Shown here: in pieces, positions 20,227 to 21,784 of the stretch
How the letters are laid out: the number at the start of each line of letters is the position of its first letter
Numbering within the stretch: position 1 is the first letter of the stretch
From: a virus
Direction: 5' to 3' (one strand)
Length of the DNA stretch: 21,784 nucleotides
Virus record (IMG/VR): IMGVR_UViG_3300007734_000465
Coordinates: 1 to 21,784 of that record
Notes under the pieces: model-generated
What the model was told of the DNA's origin: nothing
The model's input: only the letters and a program-made list of their open reading frames with translations
Databases searched by the model: none
Translations under genes and position numbers: made by a program

Positions 20227-20319
20227 ATGGGTTTGGGAGTAAGGGTTTAACTACCATCCAGGAAATCCAATTAAAATTATTCCTGGTGAATGAATTAACA
20301 TTCTATAAACAATGCCCAT
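20227..20319 (+). ncRNA. Candidate structured RNA, junction-like fold
   Basis: Outer arms ATGGG (20227-20231) and CCCAT (20315-20319) enclose two internal hairpins: CCAGGAA...TTCCTGG (20258-20264 with 20280-20286) and GAATG...CATTC (20288-20292 with 20299-20303). A GGGAGT/ACTACC near-pair (20236-20256 area) may add a third. The element fills most of a 115-base gap before the gene at 20335. It could be a leader, small RNA or processing element. The pairings are from inspection only; no energy calculation was done. Confidence 0.45.
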
Positions 20320-20334
20320 AACAAAAGGATAACA

Positions 20335-20910
20335 ATGATATATACATCGTTAAATTTTATAGAAACAGTAAAAAATACAAAACGTAAAAATAAGTTTTAC
20401 GAAAGACAAAGAATATTAAGTCAAGAAGTAAACCACAAAAACGTATCTAATTTTCTTGAAGGATTCGCAGAAGAATTTGAAAGATTAAAAATTAATTATG
20501 CTCAAGCTGAATTTTCAGGTGGGCATGATGAAGGTGGTTATGATAGTTTTGCATGGTTAGACAAAAATAAAGACAATGTTGATTTAAAGGATTGTACTAA
20601 TCAATCTTATTACATAAGAGAATTAGTCAAAAGAGAATATCTTGATAAACATAAAGCTGTAACAAAAGCAGATATATTTTATCATGATATTTGCAAGTAC
20701 GAAAGATTAGACGAAATACATTTAGACGATATCTTTTGGAAACTTGGTGCTTTAGATCGATTTGGTTCATTTGCTGGAGAATACAATGTAAATGGTACAG
20801 TATTATTAAATGTAATTACTGGAGAATATACATTAGAAGGAAATGAAACAGTAGAAGATTGGCAACCATTAAAAGATTCTGGAAGAATCAGTATAACTTT
20901 AAGCAAATAA
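20335..20910 (+). CDS. DUF6878-like protein
   Basis: This 191-residue protein has a helical N-terminus, then FAEEFERLKINYAQAEFSGG followed by HDEGGYDSFAW (about 59-75). This is the acidic Gly-rich strand pattern (V-x-F-x-G-x-D-x-G) of the DUF6878 family. Its C-terminal part has the expected second pattern, LGALDRFGSFAGEYNVNGTV followed by ITGEYTLEGNETV. No biochemical activity is known for that family to my knowledge. It is adjacent to a DUF6915-like gene with a 4-base gap, so the two are probably co-translated and may work together. AAAAGGATAAC precedes ATG. The family name is a recollection from motifs, not a database result. Confidence 0.5.
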   Translation: MIYTSLNFIETVKNTKRKNKFYERQRILSQEVNHKNVSNFLEGFAEEFERLKINYAQAEFSGGHDEGGYDSFAWLDKNKDNVDLKDCTNQSYYIRELVKREYLDKHKAVTKADIFYHDICKYERLDEIHLDDIFWKLGALDRFGSFAGEYNVNGTVLLNVITGEYTLEGNETVEDWQPLKDSGRISITLSK

Positions 20911-20914
20911 TAAT

Positions 20915-21295
20915 ATGGCAACACCAGTATATCATGCTCAATCAAGTGTAAGTAAATGGGGTGGAACTTTAGATGATTATCTTCGAATCCATAATTGGTT
21001 CGATTTCACTAAAGCTTTCCATCCAGACTTTAGACATAGAGCATTAAGACACCACTCATTAGGAATACAAGAATGTATAAATGAGTTTGGTGATTACATA
21101 GTACTTAATTCTGGAAAGCACGTTCCAGTTAAATTAATTGCTGAACAGCATGTAATAGAAGATTGTGGCTATATACCATCCGTAAGCGACTGGTTAAGTA
21201 ATTTAACTCCAGTTGAATGGATGTCAAAAGCTAGAAACTTAAGTAAAATATATGGAGATAAAAATGAAAGATCAATTGCAAAAGTGGTTAAATAA
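20915..21295 (+). CDS. DUF6915-like protein
   Basis: This 126-residue protein is rich in conserved-looking His and acidic residues: H7 in VYHAQSSVSKWGG, H26 in DYLRIHNWFD, DFRHRALRHH (about 38-47), and AEQHVIEDCGYIPSVSDWL (about 76-94). I recognise this as the DUF6915 family of phage and bacterial proteins. The His, Asp and Glu pattern suggests a metal site, but no activity is known to me. The start ATG 20915 has no clear Shine-Dalgarno, so re-initiation after the 20335 gene is likely. Its 3' end overlaps the next gene. Confidence 0.7.
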   Translation: MATPVYHAQSSVSKWGGTLDDYLRIHNWFDFTKAFHPDFRHRALRHHSLGIQECINEFGDYIVLNSGKHVPVKLIAEQHVIEDCGYIPSVSDWLSNLTPVEWMSKARNLSKIYGDKNERSIAKVVK

Positions 21296-21470
21296 ACACG
21301 TTAAAGTTTTAACATTTTCTGATGATAAAGAAACTAATCAAAAATGGGAAAAAGTTTTGCATGAAAAAATCAAACAGAAACTAACAAGTTCTGTAGAGCC
21401 ACAGGCAACTACCGAACTTTATGAAAGGAACAATGTTAAATCCAATAAAACAACTAAAGATTCTAGATAA
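21264..21470 (+). CDS. 68-residue basic protein, unknown
   Basis: ATG 21264 is chosen because GGAG lies seven bases ahead; an in-frame ATG at 21252 would contain that site within the gene. The product begins MKDQLQKWLNKHVKVLTFSD and has a KWEKVLHEKIKQKLTSSVEP helix, followed by a Thr/Asn/Lys-rich tail that looks disordered. It overlaps the DUF6915-like gene by 32 bases and the next gene by 38 bases. No family is recognised. Confidence 0.6.
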   Translation: MKDQLQKWLNKHVKVLTFSDDKETNQKWEKVLHEKIKQKLTSSVEPQATTELYERNNVKSNKTTKDSR

Positions 21471-21594
21471 AGCTACTAAAGAAGCTTTTGAAGAAATCAA
21501 AAAAAAAAGAAGTAAAGAGTATCGTAATTATTTTAAAGAATTTTACGATTGGGTTGATATAGTAAAAAGTAAAATACGAAAGTATTTAGATTAA
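21433..21594 (+). CDS. 53-residue basic helical protein, unknown
   Basis: ATG 21433 follows AAAGGAAC, a good ribosome binding site; an in-frame ATG at 21421 would bury it. The product begins MLNPIKQLKILDKATKEAFE and continues as Lys/Arg-rich helix with an aromatic centre (YRNYFKEFYDWVDIVKSKIR). It starts inside the previous gene and its stop overlaps the next ATG (TAATG). DNA or RNA binding is possible from charge but unproven. No family is recognised. Confidence 0.6.
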   Translation: MLNPIKQLKILDKATKEAFEEIKKKRSKEYRNYFKEFYDWVDIVKSKIRKYLD

Positions 21595-21784
21595 TGAAAA
21601 CAATAGCATTAATATTAACATTTATGAATGGATCAACGTTATTAGTACCAGTAAATAATTCAACATCATTTAATGATTGTGATAAAAAGTTTACTGAAAT
21701 AACTTATTCAAAAATTGTTAAAAATTATAGCGGAAGAAAACAATTAGCTACCTTTTATAAAGGTAATGAAGTTTTTATGTATCA
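21594..21784 (+). CDS. Unknown protein, 5' part only, possibly exported (runs off right edge)
   Basis: ATG 21594 overlaps the previous stop. The open part encodes 63 complete codons, starting MKTIALILTFMNGSTLLVPV. Residues 4-20 are hydrophobic, like a signal peptide or membrane anchor, and a Cys is at about 29 (FNDCDKKF). Small phage proteins of this layout are common in marine phages and have no known function. The C-terminus lies beyond the window. Confidence 0.6.
   Translation, partial: MKTIALILTFMNGSTLLVPVNNSTSFNDCDKKFTEITYSKIVKNYSGRKQLATFYKGNEVFMY

Noticed and set aside
20682-20945. 87-residue minus-strand frame
   Set aside because: It is a shadow of the DUF6878-like gene in the opposite strand with no operon context.

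Overview
This window looks like about two thirds of the genome of a short-tailed, AT-rich marine bacteriophage (podovirus), most likely infecting SAR11/Pelagibacter or a similar low-GC marine alphaproteobacterium. The phage assignment is firm: terminase, portal, scaffold, capsid, adaptor and fibre genes lie in order. The host is an inference from base composition, the very small tightly overlapping genes, and the resemblance of the layout to HTVC010P-type pelagiphages. No tape-measure, tail-tube or sheath gene is present, which fits a podovirus. No integrase, RNA polymerase, tRNA or CRISPR array was found.

Left and centre (about 1-17014, all minus strand) form the virion operon, read from right to left. 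It opens with seven small genes (17014-15506), several of them basic proteins with a short Gly/Ala-rich membrane-like segment. Next come terminase small and large subunits, an SU10-type portal, a 93-residue unknown, the scaffold, the major capsid protein (SU10/DUF5309-like) and a probable decoration protein. Two near-perfect GCAA-loop hairpins flank the decoration gene, and the second has an intrinsic-terminator U-tract. The tail section follows: neck proteins, an SU10-type adaptor, a P22 gp10-like hub protein, a 688-residue fibre with twelve 10-residue repeats, a freestanding endonuclease VII-like HNH gene, and three successive fibre/assembly-chaperone pairs. The left edge holds a 34-residue membrane peptide, a repeat-rich leader and the start of another leftward gene.

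The 17015-17291 interval is the divergent control region. It contains back-to-back -10-like boxes, three strong stem-loops and a palindrome. Rightward from it (17292-21784, plus strand) runs a cluster of small, probably early genes: a 52-residue protein with a QLELF sliding-clamp-binding-like motif, two single-span membrane proteins, an XRE-type helix-turn-helix regulator embedded in an unusually overlapped gene chain, a coiled-coil protein, and a DUF6878-like/DUF6915-like pair. Most have no recognised function. Almost every gap between these genes carries a stem-loop, including one pair of mutually exclusive hairpins and one four-way-junction-like element.

Genes within each block are translationally coupled by TAATG, ATGA or longer overlaps. 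The left-edge leader and the central control region share short motifs, suggesting common regulation.
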